Assembly: GCA_025456385.1 (NCBI GenBank)
Contig: JALOKS010000029.1
Coordinates: 1 to 16,725 of the forward strand
Direction of reading: 5' to 3'
Length of the DNA: 16,725 nt
Source: Thermoanaerobaculales bacterium
GTDB taxonomy: Bacteria; Acidobacteriota; Thermoanaerobaculia; Thermoanaerobaculales; Sulfomarinibacteraceae
In this document: piece after piece, positions 6,437-16,725 of the stretch
Layout: each line of letters starts with the position of its first letter
Numbering within the stretch: position 1 is the stretch's first letter
Position numbers and translations under genes: made by a program
The notes under the pieces: generated by a model
Databases searched by the model: none
Seen by the model: only the letters and a program-made list of their open reading frames with translations
Told to the model about the DNA's origin: nothing

Positions 6437-6457
6437 ATGGGATACACTTTCGCCGCC

Positions 6458-7468
6458 ATGGGCGACACCGCACGCCTGCTCGAGCTCGTCGATCGCTTTG
6501 CCGGCGCCCGCGTCGCCCTGCTCGGCGACCTCGTCCTCGACCGCTTCATCCTCGGCACCCCGAAGCGGATCTCGCGCGAGGCGCCGGTCATCATCCTCCG
6601 CCACGAGGCCCAGCGCGACATCCCGGGCGGCGGCGCCAACGCGCTCGCCAACATCGCGGCCCTCGGTGCGGCGGTGGCCGCCGTAGCCGCGGTCGGCGAC
6701 GACGAGCCCGGCGCCGCCCTGCGCGCGGCCCTCGCGGCCCGCGGCGTCGACGACTCGGGCATCGTCTCCGCGCCTGGGTTCCGCACCCCCACCAAGGTCC
6801 GCATCCTGGGCGGCGGCCCGTCCTCGCTCAAGCACCAGGTCGCCCGCTACGACGTCGAGGACGTCCTCCCCGCCGATGGACCCTGGCGCGCCGAGCTCGA
6901 GAAGCGCCTCGCGACGGCGGTCGCCGGCGCCGACGCGGTCGCGATCTCCGACTACGGCTACGGCTGCGTGACGCCGGAGCGCGTGGCGGCGGTCCCGCCC
7001 GCGCCGCCCGGCCCGTGGCGCTGCCTCGACTCCCGCTACCGCATCGGCGCCTTTGCCGGCGTCGGCGGTGCGACGCCGAACCTCGAGGAGCTCGAGGCCT
7101 TCTGCGGGCGCCGACTCGGCTCCGATGCCGCGGTCGCCGCCGGCGCCGACGAGCTGCGGCGCGCGCTCGGCGCCCGCTTCGTGCTGGCGACCCGCGGCAA
7201 CCGCGGCATGACGCTGGTCGAGGAGGGCAGCGCCCACCACATCCCGGTCTTCGGAAGCGACGAGGTCGCCGACGTCACCGGCGCCGGCGACACCGTGCTG
7301 GCGGTGCTGACCGTGGCCCTGGCCGCGGGCGCGTCGCCCCTCGAGGCCGCCCGGCTCGCCAACATCGCGGCCGGGCTGGTGGTCATGAAGCTCGGCACCG
7401 CCACGGTCACGGCGAGCGAGCTCGAAGCGGCCGTCGCCGCCGGCGGGTGGGCCGGTGACCGCGCCTGA
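6458..7468 (+). CDS. rfaE1: D-glycero-beta-D-manno-heptose-7-phosphate kinase (RfaE1)
   Basis: This PfkB-family kinase makes heptose-1,7-bisphosphate in the ADP-L-glycero-D-manno-heptose pathway for LPS inner core. The 336-residue product has the N-terminal LLGDLVLDRFILGTPKRISR (21-40), the substrate glycine motif PGGGANALANIAALGA (56-71), YDVEDV after KHQVAR (125-136), ATPNLEELEAFCGR (205-218), and the PfkB signature DVTGAGDTVLAV (272-283) with catalytic Asp278. It equals the N-terminal half of bifunctional E. coli HldE; here the nucleotidyltransferase is a separate gene. The ATG at 6458 is chosen because family homology begins within a few residues; an in-frame ATG at 6437 abuts a hairpin. 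Neither has a strong Shine-Dalgarno. Confidence 0.92.
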   Translation: MGDTARLLELVDRFAGARVALLGDLVLDRFILGTPKRISREAPVIILRHEAQRDIPGGGANALANIAALGAAVAAVAAVGDDEPGAALRAALAARGVDDSGIVSAPGFRTPTKVRILGGGPSSLKHQVARYDVEDVLPADGPWRAELEKRLATAVAGADAVAISDYGYGCVTPERVAAVPPAPPGPWRCLDSRYRIGAFAGVGGATPNLEELEAFCGRRLGSDAAVAAGADELRRALGARFVLATRGNRGMTLVEEGSAHHIPVFGSDEVADVTGAGDTVLAVLTVALAAGASPLEAARLANIAAGLVVMKLGTATVTASELEAAVAAGGWAGDRA

Positions 7469-7952
7469 GGGCAAGCTCCGCGACCTCGAGGAGCTGGCCC
7501 GCGAGTGCGCGGCCTGGAGCCGTCAGGGCCTCGTGGTCGTGCTCGTCAACGGCGCCTTCGACCTCCTGCACGTCGGCCACCTGCGCTACCTCGCCGGCGC
7601 GCGCGGGCTCGGCGACCGTCTGGTCGCGGCGGTCAACTCCGACCGCTCGGTGCGGGAGTCGAAGGGAGAGCTGCGTCCGATCATCCCCGAGGCCGAGCGG
7701 GTCGAGATCCTCTCCCACCTGTGGATGGTGGACCGGATCTGCCTCTTCGACGACGCGACCGTGGCTCGGGTCCTCGAGCTGCTCAAACCCGCGGTGCACG
7801 CCAAGGGCACCGACTACACGGTCGACTCCGTACCCGAGCGCGCGGTCGTCGCCTCCTACGGCGGCCGCACGGCCATCTGCGGCGATCCCAAGGACCACGC
7901 GACCACCGACCTCATCGGCATCATCCTGGAGCGCTTCGGTGGTTCAGACTGA
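7455..7952 (+). CDS. rfaE2: D-glycero-beta-D-manno-heptose 1-phosphate adenylyltransferase (RfaE2)
   Basis: This cytidylyltransferase-fold enzyme forms ADP-heptose from heptose-1-phosphate and ATP. In 165 residues it shows NGAFDLLHVGHLRYL (32-46) with the HxGH nucleotide-binding motif at 39-42, AVNSDRSVRESKGELRPI, KGTDYT, and the C-terminal ATTDLIGIILERF. The usual NGCFD cysteine is alanine here, a tolerated position as far as I know. The start is GTG at 7455, overlapping the end of rfaE1 by 14 nt with GGTGGG just upstream, so the two enzymes are translationally coupled. It corresponds to the C-terminal half of E. coli HldE. Confidence 0.92.
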   Translation: MTAPEGKLRDLEELARECAAWSRQGLVVVLVNGAFDLLHVGHLRYLAGARGLGDRLVAAVNSDRSVRESKGELRPIIPEAERVEILSHLWMVDRICLFDDATVARVLELLKPAVHAKGTDYTVDSVPERAVVASYGGRTAICGDPKDHATTDLIGIILERFGGSD

Positions 7953-7957
7953 GATCC

Positions 7958-8065
7958 GAATTCTCAATTTTGAATTATGAATTTTGAATTGATCGCCGCT
8001 CACGCACGACTTCGCCGGGAGGGTTGGGCGGGAATTCAAAATTCAAAATTCAAAATTCAAAATTG
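7958..8065. repeat. Heptamer-arm element C (unit GAATTTT) with G-quadruplex motif
   Basis: Arm 1 (7958-7992) has five heptamers of the form GAATTNT, the second being CAATTTT. Arm 2 (8033-8065) has four exact AATTCAA copies plus a partial fifth, the reverse complement of the same unit. The core (7993-8032) ends in GGGAGGGTTGGGCGGG (8017-8032), a complete four-tract G-quadruplex motif directly beside arm 2. The element fills the gap from the rfaE2 stop to the waaC Shine-Dalgarno. Its arms are AT-rich in an otherwise very GC-rich region. Confidence 0.82.
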
Positions 8066-8080
8066 GGTGGAGGGGTGGTC

Positions 8081-9094
8081 GTGAGGGTCCTCCTCGTCCG
8101 CCTCTCCGCCCTCGGCGACATCGTCCACGCCTGGCCGCTGGCGACGGCGATCAGGGAGCTGGAGCCGCGACTGCACCTGAGCTGGGTCGTCGAGGAACCG
8201 CTCAAGGCCGTGGTCGACGGCCACCCAGCCGTCGACGCCGTGCTCACGGCCCGCACCCGCGCCTGGCGGCGGCGGCCCTTCGCGGCGGCCACCCGCGCCG
8301 AGATCGCGGTCCTGAGGAGCCGCCTGCACGAGCTGCAGCCGGACCTCGCGATCGACCCGCAGGGCACCCTCAAGTCGGCGGCGGTGTGCCGCGCGAGCGG
8401 CGCGCCGCGGCGGATCGGCCTGGCGCGGCCCTGGCGGCGCGAGCTCCTGGCCGGCCTCGCCTACACCGGGACGGTGGCCGGCGCGCCGGCCGGCGCGCAC
8501 GTCGCGGCGACCAACCTCGAGCTGCTGCGCGCGCTCGGCACGACGCCGCCGCGGCTCGCGCCGCCCGACGGCTCGTGGCTCGCCCGTCGCGCCGCGGACC
8601 GCCGCCCGCCGGGCGCGTGGTCGGGCGGCCCCTACGCCGTGCTGCTGCCGGGCGCGGGGGGCGCTCACAAGCTCCTCGGCGAGGCGCAGCTGGCCGCGGT
8701 CGCGCGCGGGCTCGCCGGGCTCGGCCTCGCGGTCGTGGTCGCCTGGGGGCCGGGCGAGCGGGAGCGCGCGGCGCGGGTCGCCGAAGCGGCTGGCGCCGAG
8801 CTCGCGCCGCCCACCGACCTCGTCGAGCTGGCGGCGCTGCTCGCCGGCGCCGCGCTCGCGGTCGGCGGTGACACCGGCCCGGTCCACCTCGCGGCGAGCT
8901 TCGGGGTGCCGACCGTTGCCGTCTTCCTCGCCAGCGACCCGCGCCGCAACGGTCCCCTCGGCCCGGCGACGGCGGTGGTGTCGGGGGCCGGCGAGGCCGG
9001 GGCGGCGCCCTCCGCCTCGGCCCGCGCTCCCCGAGCCCGCGGGGTGGAGGCCGAAGGTATCGTCGCCGCCGCCCGCCGCCTCCTCGCGCGCTGA
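8081..9094 (+). CDS. waaC: Heptosyltransferase I-like glycosyltransferase (GT9, WaaC-like)
   Basis: GT9 enzymes transfer heptose from ADP-heptose to Kdo or heptose in the LPS inner core, on the inner face of the cytoplasmic membrane. The 337-residue product begins VRVLLVRLSALGDIVHAWPL, the typical N-terminal glycine loop. It continues with WVVEE, AIDPQGTLKSAAV and a WRRE segment as in WaaC, then LLPGAGGAHKLLGE and VGGDTGPVHLAASFGVPTVA, the ADP-heptose-binding end of the fold. The C-terminal 40 residues are Ala/Arg-rich and low in complexity. The GTG at 8081 is preferred: GGAGGGG lies about 7 nt upstream and homology begins there. A longer frame from TTG 8024 would translate the heptamer repeats. 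It follows rfaE1-rfaE2, which make its donor sugar. Confidence 0.87.
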   Translation: MRVLLVRLSALGDIVHAWPLATAIRELEPRLHLSWVVEEPLKAVVDGHPAVDAVLTARTRAWRRRPFAAATRAEIAVLRSRLHELQPDLAIDPQGTLKSAAVCRASGAPRRIGLARPWRRELLAGLAYTGTVAGAPAGAHVAATNLELLRALGTTPPRLAPPDGSWLARRAADRRPPGAWSGGPYAVLLPGAGGAHKLLGEAQLAAVARGLAGLGLAVVVAWGPGERERAARVAEAAGAELAPPTDLVELAALLAGAALAVGGDTGPVHLAASFGVPTVAVFLASDPRRNGPLGPATAVVSGAGEAGAAPSASARAPRARGVEAEGIVAAARRLLAR

Positions 9095-9097
9095 GGA

Positions 9098-9112
9098 GCC
9101 GCCGGGGGCGGC
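9098..9112 (+). terminator. Hairpin directly after waaC
   Basis: GCCGCC (9098-9103) and GGCGGC (9107-9112) form a 6-bp GC stem with a 3-nt loop starting 4 nt after the stop codon. A T-rich stretch (9133-9146) follows only after about 20 nt, so it is a weak terminator candidate separating the LPS genes from the pilus operon. Confidence 0.4.
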
Positions 9113-9170
9113 CGGTTCGCGATTCCCGCTCCTTTTCCTGTTTGTTACGATAGGAAGGACGCGCGTTCGT

Positions 9171-9186
9171 GCCGGCTCGGGCCGGC
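9171..9186 (+). other. GCCGGC-TCGG-GCCGGC hairpin upstream of the pilB promoter
   Basis: Two GCCGGC copies flank TCGG, giving a 6-bp stem and a 4-nt loop. It lies about 25 nt upstream of the extended -10 box of pilB, where it could be a second stop for read-through from waaC or a protein-binding site. No further support is visible. Confidence 0.35.
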
Positions 9187-9207
9187 CGAGAATCACGCCC
9201 CACCAGG

Positions 9208-9216
9208 TGCTACAAT
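9208..9216 (+). promoter_or_regulatory. Extended -10 promoter of the pil operon
   Basis: TGCTACAAT is an extended -10 element (TGn followed by TACAAT, 5/6 to consensus) in an AT-rich patch. Transcription would start near 9223, leaving a leader of about 30 nt before the pilB ATG. No recognisable -35 box is present, which is acceptable for extended -10 promoters. Confidence 0.5.
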
Positions 9217-9252
9217 TTTATTTGCATTCGGCGAGGGAATTGGACGGGATGT

Positions 9253-10968
<1,716 letters not shown>

Positions 10969-10984
10969 ACGGGGGGGAAGGTTC

Positions 10985-12100
10985 ATGACCGTCAGCCTGC
11001 ACCAGCTGCTCAAGACCATGGTCGAGAAGGGCGGCACCGACCTCCACATCACCACCAACTCGCCCCCGATCATCCGGGTCGACGGGACTCTCGTCACCCT
11101 GTCGCACCCGCCGATGACCGCCGTCGACACCAAGAAGCTCGCCTACTCGGTGCTCACCGACGCCCAGAAGCACCGCTTCGAGGAGAACCTCGAGCTCGAC
11201 ATCTCGTTCGGCGTCAAGGGCCTGGCTCGGTTCCGCGCCAACATCTTCATGCAGCGCGGGGCGGTGGGCGGCGCTTTCCGGCGCATTCCGTACGAGATCC
11301 TCGGCTTCCGCGAGCTCGGCCTGCCGCCGTCGGTGGAGGCGCTGTGCAGCCGGCCGCGCGGTCTGGTGCTGGTGACCGGGCCCACCGGCTCCGGCAAGTC
11401 GACGACCCTGGCGGCGATGATCGACAAGATCAACCGCGAGAACGCCCTCCACATCCTGACCATCGAGGACCCGGTCGAGTACCTGCACTCGCACAAGAAG
11501 TGCATGGTCAACCAGCGCGAGCTGCACGCCGACACCCACAGCTTCCCGAACGCGCTGCGCTCCGTGCTGCGCGAGGACCCCGACGTGGTGCTGATCGGCG
11601 AGATGCGCGACCTCGAGACCATCGAGTCCGCCCTGCGCATCGCCGAGACCGGCCACCTCACCTTCGCCACCCTGCACACCAACTCGGCGCCGCAGACCAT
11701 CAACCGCATCGTCGACGTCTTCCCGGAGCACCAGCAGTCGCAGATCCGGGCCCAGCTCAGCCTCGTCCTCGAGGGCATCATCTGCCAGTCGCTGCTGAAG
11801 CGCGCCTCGGGCAAGGGCCGCGCGCTGTGCTGCGAGATCCTGATCCCCAACTCCGCGATCCGAAACCTCATCCGCGAGGACAAGATCCACCAGATCTACT
11901 CGATGATGCAGGCCGGCCAGATCAAGCACGGCATGCAGACCTTCAACCAGGGGCTGGCCACGCTGTACCACAAGCGGATGATCTCCCTCCAGACGGCGCT
12001 CTCCTACAGCTCCTACCCCGACGAGCTGCAGGACATGATCAACCGGGGCGTCGGCGCGGTCGCCCCGGCCCCGGAGGCGCGGAAAGCAGGAAGGAGCTGA
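10985..12100 (+). CDS. pilT: Type IV pilus retraction ATPase PilT
   Basis: PilT powers pilus disassembly and twitching motility. The 371-residue product starts LHQLLKTMVEKGGTDLHITT (5-24), the PilT PAS-like domain. It has Walker A GPTGSGKST (132-140, K138), Asp-box EDPVEYLHSHKKCMVNQREL (161-180), Walker B VVLIGEMRDLET with E206, His box GHLTFATLHTN (223-233), and the AIRNLIRE retraction motif (291-298) that distinguishes PilT from PilB. No zinc cysteines are present. The ATG lies 16 nt after the pilB stop, with a GGGGGGAAGG Shine-Dalgarno. It is probably co-transcribed with pilB and pilC. Confidence 0.97.
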   Translation: MTVSLHQLLKTMVEKGGTDLHITTNSPPIIRVDGTLVTLSHPPMTAVDTKKLAYSVLTDAQKHRFEENLELDISFGVKGLARFRANIFMQRGAVGGAFRRIPYEILGFRELGLPPSVEALCSRPRGLVLVTGPTGSGKSTTLAAMIDKINRENALHILTIEDPVEYLHSHKKCMVNQRELHADTHSFPNALRSVLREDPDVVLIGEMRDLETIESALRIAETGHLTFATLHTNSAPQTINRIVDVFPEHQQSQIRAQLSLVLEGIICQSLLKRASGKGRALCCEILIPNSAIRNLIREDKIHQIYSMMQAGQIKHGMQTFNQGLATLYHKRMISLQTALSYSSYPDELQDMINRGVGAVAPAPEARKAGRS

Positions 12101-12101
12101 G

Positions 12102-13304
12102 ATGCCCAGCTACGAATGGAAGGGTCGGGACCGCAACGGCGCCACGCAGACCGGGGTCCTGATCGGCGACAGCAAGGACGCCGTCATCGCCGCCCTCCGC
12201 CGCCAGCAGATCGTCGTCACGACGGTCAAGGAGAAGGGCAAGGAGATCGCGCTGCCCAAGTTCGGCGGCGGCATCAAGGCGAAGTCGATCGCGGTCTTCA
12301 CCCGCCAGTTCTCGGTCATGATCGACGCCGGCCTGCCCCTCGTGCAGTGCCTCGACATCCTCGGGCAGCAGCAGGACAACAAGGCCTTCCAGAAGGTCCT
12401 CCTGCAGATCCGCCAGGACGTCGAGGGCGGCTCTTCGCTGGCCGAAGCCATGCGCAAGCACCCGCAGGCCTTCGACGACCTCTACGTCAACATGGTCGCG
12501 GCCGGTGAGGCGGGCGGTATCCTCGACACCATCCTGCAGCGGCTCGCCGTCTACATCGAGAAGAACGTCAAGCTCAAGTCCCAGGTCAAGTCCGCCTTGG
12601 TCTACCCGGCCTCGGTGATCACCATCGCCGTGGTCGTGGTGTACGTGATCCTGTGGAAGGTCATTCCGGTGTTCGCGACCCTCTTCGAGGGCCTCGGCGG
12701 CCAGCTGCCCTTCCTCACCCGGGTCATCGTCAACGTCTCGCGCTTCATCGGCAACTTCTGGTGGCTGATCTTCATCGTCGTCTTCGCTGCCGGGTTCGGC
12801 CTGCGCCAGTACTACCGGACCGAGGCCGGGCGGTACCAGATCGACAAGATCATGCTCAAGTCGCCGGTCTTCGGCTTGCTGCTGCGCAAGATCGCGGTCG
12901 CCCGCTTCTGCCGCACCCTCGGCACCCTCCTGAGCTCCGGCGTCGCGATCCTCGAGTCCCTCGACATCACCGCCCGCACCGCGGGCAACGCGGTCATCGA
13001 GGAGGCGATCCTCCGGGTCCGCAAGGAGGTCGAGGAGGGCAAGACCATCGCCGAGCCGCTGACCCGCTCCGAGCAGTTTCCGCCCATGGTCTGCCAGATG
13101 ATCTCGGTCGGCGAGCAGACCGGCGCCATGGACACGATGCTGTCGAAGATCGCGGACTTCTACGAGGACGAGGTCGACGCCGCGGTCGAGGGCATGATGT
13201 CCCTGATCGAGCCGGTCATCATCGCGTTCCTCGGCGTCATCATCGGCACCATCGTGGTCGCCATGTACCTGCCGATGTTCTCCCTCATCAGCCAGATCGG
13301 CTGA
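12102..13304 (+). CDS. pilC: Type IV pilus inner-membrane platform protein PilC
   Basis: PilC is the inner-membrane platform that couples PilB/PilT to the pilin. The 400-residue product contains two T2SF domains: one around 65-190 with FTRQFSVMIDAGLPLVQCLD (66-85), and a repeat around 270-395 with CRTLGTLLSSGVAILESLDI. Membrane segments are visible at about 170-190, 219-238 and 371-395. The N-terminus MPSYEWKGRDRNG is typical. The ATG at 12102 follows the pilT stop by 1 nt with AAGGAG upstream. Its own stop overlaps the pilS start by one base. Confidence 0.97.
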   Translation: MPSYEWKGRDRNGATQTGVLIGDSKDAVIAALRRQQIVVTTVKEKGKEIALPKFGGGIKAKSIAVFTRQFSVMIDAGLPLVQCLDILGQQQDNKAFQKVLLQIRQDVEGGSSLAEAMRKHPQAFDDLYVNMVAAGEAGGILDTILQRLAVYIEKNVKLKSQVKSALVYPASVITIAVVVVYVILWKVIPVFATLFEGLGGQLPFLTRVIVNVSRFIGNFWWLIFIVVFAAGFGLRQYYRTEAGRYQIDKIMLKSPVFGLLLRKIAVARFCRTLGTLLSSGVAILESLDITARTAGNAVIEEAILRVRKEVEEGKTIAEPLTRSEQFPPMVCQMISVGEQTGAMDTMLSKIADFYEDEVDAAVEGMMSLIEPVIIAFLGVIIGTIVVAMYLPMFSLISQIG

Positions 13305-14985
13305 TGACCCGGCGGTCGTCGATGACCGGCCTGCTGCGTGAGCGCGCCGCAGCGCAGGCCCTGCTGTCTCCGTCGCCGAAGGCGCTGCGGTGGCTGATCG
13401 GCCTCCGCCTCGTCGTCGTGTCGACGCTCTTTCTCGGCATCCTCCTGATCCAGTTCAACAGCGAGCGGATCCTGCCGCTGCGCAACTTCTACGGCCTCAT
13501 CCTGCTCAGCTTCGGGCTCTCGCTCGTCTACCTGGTCCTGTACGCACGGCGCTTCCCGCCGCAGCTGCAGACCTGGGTGCAGCTGATCGGCGACATCGTC
13601 GTGGTCACCGGTTTCGTGTACGTCACGGGCGGGCTCTACTCGCCGTTCTCGTTCCTTTACCTGACCGTGATCGCAGTCGCGGCGATGCTGATGCGCGGCG
13701 GCGGCCTGATCTTCGCCGGCCTGTCGGCGGTTGCTTACGGCCTCCTGGTCGACCTGATGGTCTTCGCGGTGCTGCCGATGCCGCAGACTCTGAGCGGGCT
13801 CCAGGTCGCGGTTTCGACCTCGCGGGTGCTGATCCAGCTGCTGACCAACGTCGTCGGCTTCGTGCTCGTCGCGGTGCTCGTCTCCTACCTCGGCGAGTCG
13901 CTGCGCAGCGCCACCACGCGGCTGCGCGAGGAGACCGAGCGGACGCGGCAGTTCGTGGCCCTCACCGACCACGTCGTGCGCTCGGTGGGCGCGGGCATCA
14001 TCGCGACCGACCTCGAGCTCAAGGTTCTCCACCTCAACCCGGCCGGCGCGCGGATGCTCGCGATCGGCGACGGCGAGGCGGCGACCGGCTCGGGGCTCGA
14101 CGAGATCATGCCCCTCACCGACCAGAACTGGGGTCTGCTGACCGCCCGCGCGCTCGACCGCAAGGTGATGCGCCTGGAGGGCACCGCGGCGGCGAGCGGC
14201 GTCCGCTTCGGCCTCACGGTGGGGCCCCTGACGGACGAGGTGGAGCGCGTCGTCGGCTTCATCGTCACCTTCCAGGATCTCTCGGAGATCAAAGTCGAGG
14301 CCGAACGGCAGCGCCTGCAGGAGCGCATGGCCGCGGTCGGCGAGCTCGCCGCCCGCATGGCCCACGAGATCAAGAACCCGCTGGCCTCGATCTCCGGCTC
14401 GGCCCAGGTGCTCGCGGCGGGCGGCAGCTTCGACGACAAGGGGCGGCGCCTGCTCCACATCCTGGTCGACGAGTCGCGCCGCCTGTCGGGGATCCTCGAC
14501 GGCTTCCTCGCCTACACGCGGCCCAAGCGCAGCGACTTCACGCCCTGCGACGTCAGCGTCATGCTGCGGGACTGCATCGCCCTGCTCGGGCGCTCCGACG
14601 AGCACCGCGACGGCCATCGCATCCGCCTCGAGATGCCCGACAGCCTGGTCCTCGAGGGCGAGGAGCAGCTGCTGCGGCAGATCTTCTGGAACCTGTCGCG
14701 CAACGCCCTGCAGGCCATGCCCGACGGTGGCGAGCTGACGATCGCCGGCGAGCGCCGCGGCGGCTCGGTCGTGCTGCGCTGGCGCGACAGCGGCACCGGC
14801 ATGACGGAGGACGTGCGGCGGCAGGCCTTCGAGCCCTTCGTCACCACCCGGCCCGGCGGCACCGGCCTCGGCCTGGCGGTGGTCTACGCCGCGGTTGCCG
14901 AGCACGGGGGAACGGTCGCCATCGACAGCGCGCCCGGGCGAGGCACGATCGTGACCGTCGAGCTGCCGGTGCACAGGGAAGCGGC

Positions 14986-14989
<4 letters not shown>
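13304..14989 (+). CDS. pilS: PilS-type membrane sensor histidine kinase
   Basis: PilS senses membrane pilin and phosphorylates PilR in Pseudomonas and Myxococcus. The 561-residue product has about six membrane segments between 28 and 197, a PAS-like region (about 215-330), a HisKA domain with the phosphoacceptor in ARMAHEIKNPLASISGSAQV (His354), and a HATPase_c domain with the N box NLSRNALQAM (463-472), G1 box DSGTGM (495-500), F box AFEPF and G2 box GGTGLGL (518-524). All catalytic boxes are intact. The ATG at 13304 overlaps the pilC stop (TGATG); a second ATG at 13322 is possible. Its 3' end overlaps pilR by 4 nt, so the two partners are coupled. Confidence 0.93.
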
Positions 14990-16341
<1,352 letters not shown>

Positions 16342-16369
16342 GCCGTCGGGCCTCCGAGCCGGAGTACGT

Positions 16370-16504
16370 ATGCACCCAGAAACCCGCGAATCGATTCCGG
16401 CCCGGCGGCGGTGCGCCGCCCTGCTGCTCGCCGCCCTCGCCGCCCTCGGCTGCAACCAGACGCCGCCCGGCGCCTCGCCGGCGCCGAGGTCGCGGACGGC
16501 CTGA
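16370..16504 (+). CDS. Lipoprotein signal-peptide fragment, likely 5' part of a broken DUF192 gene
   Basis: A 44-residue frame starts at ATG 16370 with GGAG 5 nt upstream. It has a basic stretch (PARRR), a hydrophobic run (CAALLLAALAALG) and a lipobox-like LAALGC ending at cysteine 28, then a Pro/Ala/Ser linker and a TGA at 16504. This is a type II (lipoprotein) signal peptide without a mature domain. The DUF192 core follows in another frame at once, so the two were probably one gene. It lies 28 nt after pilR. Confidence 0.6.
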   Translation: MHPETRESIPARRRCAALLLAALAALGCNQTPPGASPAPRSRTA

Positions 16505-16725
16505 TGTACCGGCCGTCGTTGCCCGCCGACCGTGGCATGCTCTTCGTCTTCGCCGAGGAGCGCTACCCCTCGTTCTGGATGAAGAACACCCTGATCCCGC
16601 TCGATCTCGTGTTCCTCGACACCGCCGGGGTGGTCGTGGACGTGGTCGAGAACGCCCCACCCTGCGCGGGCGACCCCTGCCCCACCTACTCGCCGCAGGC
16701 GCCGGCGCGAGCCGTCCTCGAGATC
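16504..16725 (+). CDS. DUF192 family protein core, cut by window edge and missing its 5' joint
   Basis: The frame reads MYRPSLPADRGMLFVFAEE, then FWMKNTLIPLDLVFLDTAG, the DUF192 signature, and continues to the right edge with a CxxxxC pair (PPCAGDPCP). DUF192 proteins are small, often exported, and of unsettled function. Recognisable homology starts slightly upstream at about 16480 (AEVADGLMYR), but no in-frame signal peptide or first beta strand precedes it. The signal peptide lies in another frame (16370-16504). A frameshift plus loss of perhaps 20-40 codons would explain this; translation from ATG 16504 alone would give a truncated domain. Confidence 0.7.
   Translation, partial: MYRPSLPADRGMLFVFAEERYPSFWMKNTLIPLDLVFLDTAGVVVDVVENAPPCAGDPCPTYSPQAPARAVLEI

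Noticed and set aside
5624..6457. 278-residue upstream extension of the rfaE1 frame
   Set aside because: It crosses the antisense strand of the hypothetical gene, element D and a palindrome; RfaE1 homology starts only at 6458.
7958..8065. CRISPR array
   Set aside because: The repeats are 7 nt, directly tandem without spacers, and there are no cas genes.
8024..8080. N-terminal extension of waaC from TTG 8024
   Set aside because: It would translate the AATTCAA heptamers into a NSKFKIQNSK-type peptide; the GTG at 8081 has a good Shine-Dalgarno and the GT9 start.
12653..13303. Upstream extension of the pilS frame through pilC
   Set aside because: Out-of-frame PilC sequence; the pilS start at 13304 overlapping the pilC stop is supported by gene spacing and protein content. 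The same applies to the pilR frame extended back to 13390.
13160..14974. 604-residue minus-strand open frame opposite pilS
   Set aside because: Shadow of PilS, whose catalytic boxes are all in the plus frame; the minus product is low-complexity Asp/Gln/His/Arg sequence.

Overview
The window is a high-GC bacterial chromosome segment with three coherent blocks. The organism is Gram-negative, because it carries ADP-heptose synthesis genes and a heptosyltransferase for LPS inner core. It also makes a retractile type IV pilus. The gene order pilB-pilT-pilC-pilS-pilR, the split rfaE1/rfaE2 pair and the strong GC bias suggest an Acidobacteriota- or Myxococcota-like lineage. This is inference; no rRNA is present to settle it.

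Block 1 (1-5671, all minus strand) is translation machinery. Reading downstream from a strong sigma70-type promoter (5643-5671), the order is rplM, rpsI, rpsB, tsf, pyrH, frr, rlmB, then a tRNA cluster Thr(UGU)-Tyr(GUA)-Gly(UCC)-Thr(GGU) followed by tuf, which runs off the left edge. The tRNA-tuf order is the one known from the E. coli tufB operon. A 10-bp-stem hairpin separates rpsB from tsf. The pyrH/frr junction is abnormal: frr lacks about 37 N-terminal codons and pyrH runs out of frame into it. This is either a real deletion or an assembly fault.

Block 2 (5740-9094) holds one unrecognised minus-strand gene, then plus-strand LPS core genes: rfaE1 (heptose-7-phosphate kinase), rfaE2 (heptose-1-phosphate adenylyltransferase, overlapping rfaE1) and a WaaC-like heptosyltransferase.

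Block 3 (9211-16341) is a compact type IV pilus operon: assembly ATPase PilB, retraction ATPase PilT, platform protein PilC, and the PilS/PilR two-component system. The genes are spaced by a few bases or overlap. It is followed by a DUF192 lipoprotein gene whose signal-peptide part and core domain lie in different frames.

The most unusual feature is intergenic. Four spacers (708-813, 1599-1716, 6297-6391, 7958-8065) each hold two arrays of 7-nt repeats in inverted orientation around a 37-55 nt core. The heptamer differs from locus to locus but agrees between the two arms of each locus (GAGATAC, GAGTTNT, GGATTTC/GGATCTC, GAATTTT). Several cores carry G-tracts beside an arm, one a full G-quadruplex motif, and two cores look related. 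I treat these as candidate members of a dispersed structured repeat family.
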